From: Saccharothrix ecbatanensis
GTDB taxonomy: Bacteria > Actinomycetota > Actinomycetes > Mycobacteriales > Pseudonocardiaceae
Assembly: GCF_014205015.1 (NCBI RefSeq)
Contig: NZ_JACHMO010000001.1
Location: 3,658,001 to 3,722,000, forward strand
Direction of reading: 5' to 3'
DNA length: 64,000 nucleotides
Shown here one piece after another: positions 19,208 through 27,489 of the stretch. Position 1 is the stretch's first letter. Every line of letters starts with the position of its first letter. The notes beneath the pieces were generated by a model that did not search any database, was not told where the DNA came from, and worked only from the letters and a program-made list of their open reading frames with translations. The position numbers and the translations under genes were made by a program.

Positions 19208-19528
19208 TCACAGCTCGGCGTCGAGGTCCCACACCAGCTTCATCGGCCCCGAGGACGAGCCCTGGTCGGGTTCCAGGTAAGGGCTCATCCGCTCGTGATG
19301 GCGCACGCCGATCTCCGGGTCGGCGGACGGGGTGGCCCGGAATGCCTCGAACGACGGTTCCGCGGTGATCACGTGGATGAGGTCGCGGCCGTCCCGGAAG
19401 ATCTTCCAGTCGCGGATGCCGCGGGCGACCAGGTCGCCGCGCACCTCCCCGGGCAGCACCCGGTGCGCCTCTTCATACGCGAGTTCCTTGCCCTCACGCA
19501 GCTTCGTGCGGATGACGACTACGTCCAT
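19208..19528 (-). CDS. L-rhamnose/L-fucose mutarotase (COG3254)
   Basis: 106 residues with the small dimeric ferredoxin-like fold of the L-rhamnose mutarotase family, which interconverts alpha and beta anomers of a 6-deoxyhexose. Members of this family have been described as L-fucose mutarotases in the non-phosphorylative L-fucose route. Ribosome site GGAGGA; it starts 10 nt after the 638-residue gene, so they form a two-gene operon. It would supply the anomer used by the aldo-keto reductase at 24621. Rhamnose specificity cannot be excluded. Confidence 0.8.
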   Translation of the reverse strand: MDVVVIRTKLREGKELAYEEAHRVLPGEVRGDLVARGIRDWKIFRDGRDLIHVITAEPSFEAFRATPSADPEIGVRHHERMSPYLEPDQGSSSGPMKLVWDLDAEL

Positions 19529-19538
19529 GGCGTCCTCC

Positions 19539-21455
19539 TCACTCCGTTCCACGGTGCAGGTCCTGGTGCCGCGGGGCCGCCCGGTCGTGCTCCAGCCGCA
19601 GCCGGATCCGCGTCCGGGCGGGCAGGCGGACGCACAGGTCGTCCGCCACGGCTTCGTGGCGTGGTGCGGACGTGCCCTCCGGCGGGGAGATCCGCCGCGA
19701 CTCGCCCGGGTAGTCCCCCTCGAACTCATCGAACGAGACGGCGGTGACGGGGAGCTCGCCGTACATGCCGCCGACGACCCGCACCTCACGCTCCTCCGCA
19801 CCCAGGTTGACCAGGTTGACCACCGTGTGCCTCGGGCCGACCTCCTCCACCAGGGCGGCGACGTCCTCGGGCAGACCGGGCCTGCCGCGGCGCGCGTCGG
19901 CCCAGCGAACCCGGGCCAGCGGCAGTCCGCCGTTGTAGAGCATCTGCGGCGCACCGCCGACGAGCTGGGTCAGGACCTCGGTGACGACCGGGTTGAGCCT
20001 CTGCCACCAGTGGATGTCGTCACCGACCGGAGGCGTCGGGAAGCGTTCCATCAGGTCGAGATGCCGGTTGACCTGCCCGAGTGCCATCCCCAGCGCCTGC
20101 TCCGGGTAGTCGGGGTTCGCGCCGCGCAGGTACATCACCCACGGGGGTTCGTGGCCCGCGTCCTCCTTGTCCCGAAAGGCGCGCACAGTCGCCCAGTCGT
20201 AGCCGGATTCCGCGGCCAGGCGGGTCAGCATGTCGGCGTCGCGCTGGTCCTGGCTCGCCCACCAGAGCCAGGTGGGGAAGGCCGGCTGCATGGGCAGGTA
20301 GTCGAACCACCCGGTCGCGTCGTGGCGGTGCGGCACCAGCCGCAGGGTGCGCTCGACATCGGCGCCGAGCCTTCCCGCCCAGTGGCCGTACAGCGAGGCG
20401 TCGCCCGGGTCCATGACGTGGTCCCGCGCGTGGCGCAGCGTCAGATCCAGGCACCCGCGAGCCAGGTCGTAGGCGTCCGGCTTCCCGGAGACGAGGACCG
20501 CGTTGAGCGCGCCGATCAGGGCCGCGGCACCGACGCTGTACAGCCCGTGCGGCCAGGACCAGCCGTAATGGCCGCCGTACCAGCGACCGCCGTGCAGCTC
20601 CCCCACTGTCCCCGACGGACCGACGTTGTCGGGGATGAGGCCGCCGTGCACGGCGGCACGCTCGACCCAGGCGCCCACGTAGTCGACGACGAAGTCGGCG
20701 AAGCGGTCGTCACCGTCGTAGAGCCAGGCGTTGACGGCCAGCGAGGTCACCGCGAGGTTGATCGGCACGTCGCCCACGCCGAGGCGCGCGTTCATCTCCA
20801 CCCGCATGCGCTCGGCGTTGGCCGGGTCGGCGAGGTCGTCCCAGGTCGCGATGCCGGGCAGATCGCGCAAGGGCAGACCGTAGAGCTTCATGACGGCGCG
20901 ATCGGCTGAGAACGGCCGGTCCTCGCCAAGCCCCGGCAGCGGGCCGAGCGCGCCGATGTGCGGCGCGCGCATCATGCGAAGGGCCGGGTCGTAGTTGCCG
21001 GTGGGAGAGTCGCCGAGGAAAAGGTTCGCGAACCGCAGCGCGCGCTCGCGGAAGAACTCGTCGCCCGGGTCCGCGGCGCACAGGGCGTAGAAGTACAGCA
21101 TGGACTCACCCTGGTGGAACCAGTCGTAGCCGTTCTCGTACTCCCCCGTCAGCATGCCGCGCGCGGTGAGCTGCGCGGTCACACCACGCCAGTGGTGCTT
21201 GCAGGCGTCGAGCAGGTCGTCGGCGCCGCCCATCAGGTACAGCATGGGCCAGTTGAAGAACGGCTCGTAGAAGTCGTCCGCACCATCGCGGCCGAACGTG
21301 CGGCCCGCGTAGGTCAGCGATCCGTCCGGCTCGCAGTAAACCCTCTCGAACGACCGCCACGCCTCGTCCAGCCGTCGGAACAGTTCGCGCTGGAGCACCG
21401 CCCAGGTCGGAGGCCGCACGACAGGCGTGGTGGCGGTGATCGTGATGGCGCTCAT
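19539..21455 (-). CDS. Unassigned 638-residue protein, probable (alpha/alpha) barrel carbohydrate enzyme
   Basis: I do not recognise a named family. The sequence is rich in Trp, Tyr, His and Asp and shows repeated amphipathic helical stretches ('FFNWPMLYLMGGADDLL', 'NGYDWFHQGESMLYFYAL', 'YGGHYGWSWPHGLYSVG'), like (alpha/alpha)6-toroid glycosidases and polysaccharide lyases. A beta-rich C-terminal part (about 540-638) follows. There is no signal peptide, so it should act in the cytoplasm. ATG 21455 has AGGAG 10 nt upstream. It is co-transcribed with the mutarotase and has an ATCGAT operator in front, so it probably hydrolyses or lyses an imported deoxysugar oligosaccharide. Function is inference. 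Confidence 0.7.
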   Translation of the reverse strand: MSAITITATTPVVRPPTWAVLQRELFRRLDEAWRSFERVYCEPDGSLTYAGRTFGRDGADDFYEPFFNWPMLYLMGGADDLLDACKHHWRGVTAQLTARGMLTGEYENGYDWFHQGESMLYFYALCAADPGDEFFRERALRFANLFLGDSPTGNYDPALRMMRAPHIGALGPLPGLGEDRPFSADRAVMKLYGLPLRDLPGIATWDDLADPANAERMRVEMNARLGVGDVPINLAVTSLAVNAWLYDGDDRFADFVVDYVGAWVERAAVHGGLIPDNVGPSGTVGELHGGRWYGGHYGWSWPHGLYSVGAAALIGALNAVLVSGKPDAYDLARGCLDLTLRHARDHVMDPGDASLYGHWAGRLGADVERTLRLVPHRHDATGWFDYLPMQPAFPTWLWWASQDQRDADMLTRLAAESGYDWATVRAFRDKEDAGHEPPWVMYLRGANPDYPEQALGMALGQVNRHLDLMERFPTPPVGDDIHWWQRLNPVVTEVLTQLVGGAPQMLYNGGLPLARVRWADARRGRPGLPEDVAALVEEVGPRHTVVNLVNLGAEEREVRVVGGMYGELPVTAVSFDEFEGDYPGESRRISPPEGTSAPRHEAVADDLCVRLPARTRIRLRLEHDRAAPRHQDLHRGTE

Positions 21456-21472
21456 AGGCCACAGCTCCTGGC

Positions 21473-21486
21473 TATCGGTTATCGAT
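21473..21486 (-). promoter_or_regulatory. ATCGATAACCGATA operator upstream of the 638-residue gene
   Basis: Read on the minus strand this is ATCGATAACCGATA, identical over 14 bases to 24550-24563. It lies 18 bp upstream of the start codon, overlapping the likely promoter, so a bound protein would repress. The flanks extend it towards an imperfect GGTWATCGATWACC palindrome. Confidence 0.6.
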
Positions 21487-21531
21487 TACCTAATAACGTA
21501 TCGACCGGCTTCCCGTGCGGTCAAACGCGAT

Positions 21532-21573
21532 GAGCCGAGGTCCCACACCACGCAGGGTGCGGAACCTCGGCTC
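21532..21573. terminator. Hairpin upstream of the 638-residue gene
   Basis: Arms GAGCCGAGGT and ACCTCGGCTC (10 bp) enclose a 22-nt loop. It lies beyond the next gene's stop (minus-strand beta-helix gene ends at 21635) and before the 638-residue gene, so it likely ends the beta-helix transcript together with the hairpin at 21600. Confidence 0.55.
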
Positions 21574-21599
21574 TGCCCGCTCGCTCAAACCGGGTGGAG

Positions 21600-21623
21600 G
21601 GCCGCACTCCGAGCAGTGCGGCC
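21600..21623 (-). terminator. Hairpin terminator of the beta-helix gene
   Basis: A perfect 9-bp stem GGCCGCACT/AGTGCGGCC with a 6-nt loop, 12 bp past the stop of the beta-helix gene. Confidence 0.7.
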
Positions 21624-21634
21624 GTCCCGGTTCA

Positions 21635-24532
21635 TCACTTGCCGGACACCGTCACGTGGTCCCAGTTGACCGCGCCGGTCATCTTGTCGGCCCACCAGTC
21701 GCCGAGGGCGATCATGTTGAACTGGCGTGTCCCACCGGGGCTGCCCACCAGAACGCCGTCGATCCGCATCTGCACACCCGACCCCGACCGGTAGTCCCAG
21801 GTCAGCTTGTGCCAGCCGGTGGTGCGGGGCACCGAGGTCGCCGTGGTGGTCGCGCCGACCCTGATCACGTAGTTCGAGGTCGACACGCCGGTGTTCACAC
21901 CGAGGCCGCGCCAGGAGCCGCTGTCGCTCCAGCCCCCGTCGTCGACACGCGCCATCTGCGCGAGGCTGGTGTCGGCGGCGTCGTCGTGGAACCAGACACT
22001 GGCGACCTTGTACTGCTTGCCCTCCAGAGTGGTGACGGCGACGTCCTCGTCGGTGTCGGCCACGTACGACGCCGAACCGTCCTTCGCCCGGGTGGTGCTG
22101 GTCGAGACCCCACCCTTGCCCGCGGTGAACGCGCCCGCGCCGCCTTCGAAGCCCTCGGCGAACCGGGCGACCACGGCATCGGCCCAGTAGGCGGTGCCCG
22201 TGGTGCCGACCCACCAGTCACCCATCGCGATCTGGTCGAACGCGCCGAGGCCGGTGGGCGAGGCGACGAGCTTGCCGTCGACGTACATCCTCACGCCGTT
22301 GCCGGAGCCGTAGTCCCATGCGAACTCGTGCCACCCGGTCGAGCGCGGGATGGTGGTCGCGGTGACCGTGCCATCGACCCGGTAGGAGTAGTGCGTGCTC
22401 GACGTCGAAGCCTTGACGCCCAGGCCGCGCCAGGTCGCGCCGTCCCAGCCGCCCGCGTCCACACGTGCCATCGCGTCCATGGACGTCTTGGTCGCGTCGT
22501 CGTAGAGCCACACGCTGACGCGCTTCTCCTGCTTGCGCGGGAACGTCTTGTAGATGACGCTGGTCTCACCGGTCTGCTTGTAGCTCGTGGCGGTGCCGTG
22601 CCGCTGCTCGGTGCTGGTCACCGGGGCGCCCTTGCCGGTCGACCAGTTCGCCAGGCCGTTGCGGAAGTCACCGACGAAATCGTCGCCACCCGGGTAGGGG
22701 AACGAGCTGGTGACGCCGATGCCGTTGTAGTCCATCTTGGACTCTGTGAAGCCGGTTTCCCAACTGACGTTCGACGTCACGTGGTCGCCCGATTCGTTGT
22801 TGTGGAACGCCACGCCTTGGGTGTCCGACAGTTGCACGTTAGTGAAGTGCTGGCCGTAGCTGTCGTTGTCCATGTACACGCCGAAGGGTGCGTAGTCGTG
22901 CATCGAGGGGTGAGCCCGCGCCCCGTTGACGGTGATCTGCTCCCACGAGTTGTACAGGTACGGCTTGTCGTCACTCAGGCCGAACGAGTAGAGCGGACCC
23001 GTGTCGCCGCTGTCCTCGGTGGCGTTGTGGACGCGGACGCCCTTGACCAGGTTGCCCTGCGCGTACATGTCTGCCTGCGGCAGGTCCTTGATCGCGTTGA
23101 TCACGACCGCGTACCGCGGCGAGTGGCTGATCTCCAGGTTGGTGATGGTGTTGCGGCTGGAGTTCATCACGTAGACGCCACCTCCGTGCCCGACCAGCTC
23201 ACCGATGTACTTGATCATGTTGTTGTGCACGGTGTTCTGCGTCAGCACGTCCCCTTCACCGGGGTACCGGCCTTCGAGGAACACCCCCGAGTGGCCGACG
23301 TGGTCGATCAGGTTGTTCGACACCGTGTTGTTGCTGTTGGCGAACAGCATGAACACCGCGGAGAAGCCCGAGTTCGTCAAGTGCGAGTTGGTGATGGTGA
23401 TGTCATTGGTGTTCTCCAGGAACACCATGCCGGTGCGGTTCTGGGGCAGGTTGACCTGCCGGTCGTACTGCGAGTGGGTGTGCCCCTCGCCGGAGTCGCC
23501 CGCGTTGACCCAGCCGTGGCGGTTCCACCTGGTGAAGTCGGTGAAGCCCAGGGTCAGCCCGTCAAAGGTGATGTGGTGCGCACGCGCCGACGCCGACGCG
23601 CCCGTGACGGAGATCAGCTTCTGCACCGCGGGGACGATCACGGTGGTGCTGTTGATGTCGCCGGACTCCGGGTAGTAGTAGAGGTAGCCCGACCCCGAGT
23701 CGTAGAAGTACTCGTTGGGCGCGTCCAGGAGTTCGAGCATGCCCTGGACGTAGTAGCGCGACCCGGACTTGATCGGATAGCGCACGCTCTCGCTGAGCTT
23801 GATGACGCTGTTCGTCGCGTCGACGCTCGTGATCGGGGTCTTGTCGGTGAACCAGTCCCAACTCCCGCCGGACCAGATGTTCACGCCGGCGCCGGACAGG
23901 TTCGACCAGGAGATGCCCGCGAGGTCGGTGGCGTTGTAGTTGAACTCGGTGTACGAGCTCGTCGTCCCCACCGACTCCAGGTAGGCAGCGTGCGCCGTCG
24001 GGAAGGCCTTGTCGTGCCGGTAGTTCGGGAACCGGGCCAGCCGGGCGCGCGACCCGTCGGCGTAGAGCGTGTTCAACGACTTGCCCGCGCCGATGTCGGC
24101 CCGGTAGATGCCGCCCTGGTGGAGGGACCAGCCGGTCACCTTCTGACCACCGATGACCCGGGCGCTGCCCAGACCACCGCTGGACCGGTAGACGACGTCG
24201 AACCCGTTGCGACCGGAGTCCGCGTCGGTGAAGTTCACCGTGCTCGACTGGTGGTAGTCACCAGGCGCGATGTTGACGTTGATGTCCGACGACATACCCG
24301 CCAGCTGGCCGCGGACCGAGTCCCGCGCCTTCTGGATCGACGCCCAGGGCTTGGCTGACGACCCGTCTCCGGTCGAGTCGCTGCCGGTCGTCGAGACGTA
24401 GTAGTTCACCGCCGTTTGGGCCGCCGCGAACGGCACGCCCACATCGACAGCCACCACGGTGGCGGCGACCACCGCCCCCGCCACCACCAACGCACGCACC
24501 CGTTCGGACGCCCGCTGCCTTCTGCCGGCCAT
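21635..24532 (-). CDS. Secreted right-handed beta-helix protein, GH141-like, with two C-terminal LamG-like modules
   Basis: 965 residues. A Sec signal peptide (about 1-38) is followed by 'YYVSTTGSDSTGDGSSAKPW', the usual entry of secreted parallel beta-helix enzymes, then a helix (about 40-620) with 'YADGSRARLARFPN' and many asparagine-rich rungs. These resemble GH141 (alpha-L-fucosidase or xylanase of pectin/xylan degraders). Two related concanavalin-like repeats (about 650-800 and 810-965) share 'YxVxGTxTATxxPRxTGWHxxxWDY' and 'ALGDWW'-type strands and may bind sugar. It is divergent from the aldo-keto reductase gene with a shared ATCGAT site. In this setting it may release L-fucose from a plant polymer; the GH141 call is from memory of family motifs. 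Confidence 0.72.
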   Translation of the reverse strand: MAGRRQRASERVRALVVAGAVVAATVVAVDVGVPFAAAQTAVNYYVSTTGSDSTGDGSSAKPWASIQKARDSVRGQLAGMSSDINVNIAPGDYHQSSTVNFTDADSGRNGFDVVYRSSGGLGSARVIGGQKVTGWSLHQGGIYRADIGAGKSLNTLYADGSRARLARFPNYRHDKAFPTAHAAYLESVGTTSSYTEFNYNATDLAGISWSNLSGAGVNIWSGGSWDWFTDKTPITSVDATNSVIKLSESVRYPIKSGSRYYVQGMLELLDAPNEYFYDSGSGYLYYYPESGDINSTTVIVPAVQKLISVTGASASARAHHITFDGLTLGFTDFTRWNRHGWVNAGDSGEGHTHSQYDRQVNLPQNRTGMVFLENTNDITITNSHLTNSGFSAVFMLFANSNNTVSNNLIDHVGHSGVFLEGRYPGEGDVLTQNTVHNNMIKYIGELVGHGGGVYVMNSSRNTITNLEISHSPRYAVVINAIKDLPQADMYAQGNLVKGVRVHNATEDSGDTGPLYSFGLSDDKPYLYNSWEQITVNGARAHPSMHDYAPFGVYMDNDSYGQHFTNVQLSDTQGVAFHNNESGDHVTSNVSWETGFTESKMDYNGIGVTSSFPYPGGDDFVGDFRNGLANWSTGKGAPVTSTEQRHGTATSYKQTGETSVIYKTFPRKQEKRVSVWLYDDATKTSMDAMARVDAGGWDGATWRGLGVKASTSSTHYSYRVDGTVTATTIPRSTGWHEFAWDYGSGNGVRMYVDGKLVASPTGLGAFDQIAMGDWWVGTTGTAYWADAVVARFAEGFEGGAGAFTAGKGGVSTSTTRAKDGSASYVADTDEDVAVTTLEGKQYKVASVWFHDDAADTSLAQMARVDDGGWSDSGSWRGLGVNTGVSTSNYVIRVGATTTATSVPRTTGWHKLTWDYRSGSGVQMRIDGVLVGSPGGTRQFNMIALGDWWADKMTGAVNWDHVTVSGK

Positions 24533-24549
24533 CGGCCACCTCCATCATC

Positions 24550-24563
24550 ATCGATAACCGATA
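24550..24563. promoter_or_regulatory. ATCGATAACCGATA operator in the beta-helix/AKR gap
   Basis: Identical over 14 bases to the site at 21473 (opposite strand) and related to those at 17737 and 26736. It lies in the 88-bp gap between two divergent genes, so one bound regulator could control both the extracellular enzyme and the first catabolic steps. Confidence 0.6.
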
Positions 24564-24620
24564 AGCTAAGATGCCGTTAACTGGGCGTCAAGGACCGATT
24601 TCCGCACCGAAGAGGACCGA

Positions 24621-25586
24621 ATGACCACTTCAGCGGCCACGCGACCACACCTGCCGCCTCTCGGGTTCGGCACCGCCTCGCTGGGCGCGGGCGACGTGGC
24701 CGACGACGTGCTGGACGCGGCCTGGGCGGCGAACGTGCGCTACTTCGACACCGCGCCGCACTACGGCCTGGGTCTGGCCGAACGCCGCCTCGGCCACTTC
24801 CTCGCCGGGCGACGGCGCGACAAGTTCATCGTCTCGACCAAGGTCGGCCGCCTGCTGCTGCCACCGGACCAGGCCGACGGACGGGTCGTCGAGGGCAGCC
24901 CGGACGCCTCCGGGCTGGTCCGGGTTCGCGACCACAGTCGGGTCGGGATCAAGCGGTCGTTGAGCGACAGCTTGGAGCGGCTCGGGTTGCAGCGCGTCGA
25001 CTTGGCGCTGCTGCACGACCCCGACAACCACCTCGACGAAGCCGTCGAGACTGCGATCCCCGCCCTGGTCGAGCTGCGATCCCAGGGTCTGGTCTCGGCG
25101 ATCGGCGTGGGCATGAACCAGACCCCTGGCCTGGCACGACTGGTCGCCGAGACCGACATCGACTACGTGATGGTGGCCGGGCGCTACACGTTGCTCGACC
25201 GGGTGGCCGAGGAGTCGCTGATGCCCCTGTGCGCACGGCGCGGCGTGAAGGTGGTGGCGGCGGCGATCCTGAACAGCGGCCTCCTGGCGGACCCTCAAGT
25301 CGCCACCAGCTACGACTACGAGCCCGTCCGACCCGAGGTCCGCGCAGCCGCGCGGCGACTGCAGGAGGTGTGCCGGCGCCACGGCGTGCCGCTGCTGGCC
25401 GCCGCGCTCCAGTTCCCGGGCAGGCACCCGCTCGTCGAGACGACACTGCTGGGCGCCGCGTCGGCCGCCAACGTGACCGAGTCGATGGCTGCTCTGCGGA
25501 CACCGACGTCGCGAGCGCTGTGGGACGAGCTGGACGAGCTGGTGTCGGAGCTGCGACCCGCCCTGGCCGGGGGGCGGTGGCGATGA
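24621..25586 (+). CDS. Aldo-keto reductase, probable L-fucose dehydrogenase
   Basis: 321-residue AKR barrel with the catalytic tetrad D43, Y48 (FDTAPHYG), K74 (STKVGR) and H132 (LLHDPDN). It resembles D-threo-aldose/L-fucose 1-dehydrogenases, which oxidise the sugar to its 1,5-lactone with NAD(P). Ribosome site GAGGA. Its stop overlaps the start of the lactonase gene (ATGA), so the product can be handed on directly. Other 6-deoxysugars such as L-rhamnose or D-arabinose are possible substrates. Confidence 0.83.
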   Translation: MTTSAATRPHLPPLGFGTASLGAGDVADDVLDAAWAANVRYFDTAPHYGLGLAERRLGHFLAGRRRDKFIVSTKVGRLLLPPDQADGRVVEGSPDASGLVRVRDHSRVGIKRSLSDSLERLGLQRVDLALLHDPDNHLDEAVETAIPALVELRSQGLVSAIGVGMNQTPGLARLVAETDIDYVMVAGRYTLLDRVAEESLMPLCARRGVKVVAAAILNSGLLADPQVATSYDYEPVRPEVRAAARRLQEVCRRHGVPLLAAALQFPGRHPLVETTLLGAASAANVTESMAALRTPTSRALWDELDELVSELRPALAGGRWR

Positions 25587-26431
25587 TCCCGCTGATCGAC
25601 GCACACCAGCACATCTGGGACACCACCCGGCACCGGCATTCGTGGCTGGACAAGTACGACGAACCGCTGAACCGGACCTGGACGCCCGCCGACCTGGCGC
25701 CCTTGGCCGCAGCCGCGGGCGTCGTCGGGACTGTCGCGGTGCAGTCCCTGCCCGACCTCGACGAGACGCTCTACCTGCTGGAGCAGGCCGAGGCGAGCCC
25801 GCTGCTGCTGGGTGTCGTCGGCTGGGTCGACCTGAGGTCGAGCCGGGTCGCCGAGCAGATCGAGTCGCTGCTCGCCGCGCCGGGCGGGCGGTGGTTGCGC
25901 GGTGTCCGCTACAACCTCTCGGCCGGCGACGAGTCCGAGTTCGCCGACCCCGCGCTGGCTGCCGGGTTGCGCGTCCTCGGAGAGTTCGACCTGGCCTTCG
26001 ACCTGCTCACCGCCCCTGCGAAGCTCGGGTGGACGGCCCGGCTGCTCGACGCGGCGCCGGACACCCGATTCGTCCTGGACCACGCGGGAAACCCCGACAT
26101 CGCACGCGGGCAGTTCGAGGGCTGGGCTTCGTCGATCGGGGAACTGGCCAGGCGGCCTCACCTCGACTGCAAGCTGTCCGGCCTGGTCACCAAGGCGGAC
26201 CACGACTCGTGGACAGTCGCGGACCTGCGCCCGTACGCGGAGACCGTGATCGGCGCGTTCACGCCCGAGCGGGTGGCGATCGGCTCCGACTGGCCCGTCT
26301 GCCTCCTCGCTGGAGGCTACGAGCGCGTCATGGGCGCGTACCGTGCCCTAGTCGCGGAGTTGAGCGACACAGAACGCGATAATGTCGTCACCGCCACAGT
26401 TGAACGTACGTACAGACTGGCTTCGACTTGA
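25583..26431 (+). CDS. Amidohydrolase-2 family lactonase, probable L-fuconolactonase
   Basis: 282 residues of the metal-dependent amidohydrolase-2 barrel. The N-terminal HxH (H8, H10 in DAHQHIWD), 'DHAGNP', and the late aspartate in 'AIGSDWPV' are in place. This COG3618 type opens L-fucono- and L-rhamnono-lactones to the free acids. The start overlaps the AKR stop by 4 nt, and the ORF continues upstream only as a shadow of the AKR. Together the pair forms the first two steps of the oxidative pathway. Confidence 0.85.
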   Translation: MIPLIDAHQHIWDTTRHRHSWLDKYDEPLNRTWTPADLAPLAAAAGVVGTVAVQSLPDLDETLYLLEQAEASPLLLGVVGWVDLRSSRVAEQIESLLAAPGGRWLRGVRYNLSAGDESEFADPALAAGLRVLGEFDLAFDLLTAPAKLGWTARLLDAAPDTRFVLDHAGNPDIARGQFEGWASSIGELARRPHLDCKLSGLVTKADHDSWTVADLRPYAETVIGAFTPERVAIGSDWPVCLLAGGYERVMGAYRALVAELSDTERDNVVTATVERTYRLAST

Positions 26432-26450
26432 CGACGTAACCGCATCCCGC

Positions 26451-26630
26451 CGCAATGACATGGTGTTCCACCGCACCATCAGCGAAGCTGACGGCAGCCG
26501 GTGCCGAACTGGACGTGGACCCAGATTGAGCCAATCCGGACCGCCCTCCTCACCGACACGGCCCCTCGAAGCCGCGATCCTGAGGTTCCGCAAGCACAGC
26601 CGCACCTTCGCCCACCTGGCCAGACCGGCG
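26451..26630 (+). pseudogene. Decayed fragment of a GntR (FadR-type) regulator
   Basis: This stretch matches the C-terminal part of the intact GntR gene at 26780-27433 in broken frames: 'FHRTISEA' versus 'FHRTVIEA', 'TWTQIEPIRTALL' versus 'MWTQIEPILTAL', and 'EAAILRFRKHSRTFAHL' versus 'EAAGMKFREHGRNLAH'. The DNA-binding half and parts of the middle are missing. It is the remnant of a tandem duplicate or of a related regulator. Confidence 0.7.
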
Positions 26631-26735
26631 GTGCACGGCGAGGGCGGTCGGCGGCCCGACATCGCCTGCGGCAGGCGGGGCGGGCACAACGATCATCCGC
26701 CCCGCGTCTGCCCAGCGTGCCTTCAGCTTGATATC

Positions 26736-26749
26736 ATCGATTGGAGATA
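26736..26749 (+). promoter_or_regulatory. ATCGAT-type operator upstream of the GntR gene
   Basis: ATCGATTGGAGATA matches 10 of 14 bases of the sites at 21473 and 24550. It sits 30 bp before the GntR start, a position fitting autoregulation, and is the reason to suspect this GntR protein reads the other three sites. Confidence 0.5.
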
Positions 26750-26779
26750 ACATGGTTCGACTGGATTGAGGGATGTCCT

Positions 26780-27433
26780 GTGAGCGCGGCTGACGATTTC
26801 GCCCATCCCCCGTTGAGCAGGCACCTGCTCTCCGAGGGCGCGTACGAGATCGTGCGGAAGTCGATCCTCGACGGCACCTTCCCACCGGGACACCAACTCG
26901 TGGAGTCCCAGTTGGCGCGCAAGCTCAACGTCAGCCAGGCGCCGATGCGCGAAGCGCTGCGCAGGCTCAACCACGAAGGCCTGGTCACGGTCATCCCGTA
27001 CAAGGGCAGCTACGTGACCGAGGTGTCGGAAAGCGAAGCCGCGCAGGCCAGGGAGGTGCGCAACGCGCTGGAAGAGTTGGCGGCGCGCACGGTCACCGGA
27101 AATCTGGGCGACGAATACGTGCAACGCCTTACCGCCGAAGTGGAGGGAATGCGGAAAGCAGCCACAGTGAACGATATTGCAGCGTTCCGCCTCCATGACA
27201 CCGCATTCCACCGTACCGTCATCGAGGCCAGCGGCAATGCCTACCTAATTCGCATGTGGACCCAGATCGAACCCATCCTCACCGCCCTCGGCGTGGTGTC
27301 CGACCCTCGCTGGACTGGCGACCGGTCGGTGATGGCCGAAGTCCACGGCAACCTGGTCACCCTGCTCACCGGGAACGACCCCGAAGCCGCCGGGATGAAG
27401 TTCCGCGAGCACGGCCGCAACCTGGCCCATTAG
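26780..27433 (+). CDS. GntR-family regulator, FadR/FCD type
   Basis: 217 residues: winged helix (about 15-75, with 'LVESQLARKLNVSQAPMREALRRLNHEGLV') and an all-helical FCD ligand domain with the metal-binding pattern of Asp/His residues ('FRLHDTAFHRTV', 'EVHGNLV', 'EHGRN'). I place the start at GTG 26780, behind GAGGGA, rather than TTG 26741. FCD regulators usually sense organic or sugar acids, fitting fuconate or a later acid. It lies downstream of the lactonase gene and has an ATCGAT site at its promoter. Confidence 0.88.
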   Translation: MSAADDFAHPPLSRHLLSEGAYEIVRKSILDGTFPPGHQLVESQLARKLNVSQAPMREALRRLNHEGLVTVIPYKGSYVTEVSESEAAQAREVRNALEELAARTVTGNLGDEYVQRLTAEVEGMRKAATVNDIAAFRLHDTAFHRTVIEASGNAYLIRMWTQIEPILTALGVVSDPRWTGDRSVMAEVHGNLVTLLTGNDPEAAGMKFREHGRNLAH

Positions 27434-27489
27434 CGCTGACCTGCCGGCCAGCGGTTCCTGCGTATGAGAACACAAGTGCACGGCCGCGG

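Noticed and set aside
21515..24358. Long plus-strand open frame of 947 codons
   Set aside because: Antisense of the beta-helix gene; no signal peptide or known motif, and the minus strand has signal peptide, ribosome site and domains.
17807..26431. L-rhamnose pathway instead of L-fucose
   Set aside because: Not excluded, but no rhamnonate dehydratase or RhaB/RhaD appears and the GH141-like enzyme favours fucose; kept as an alternative.
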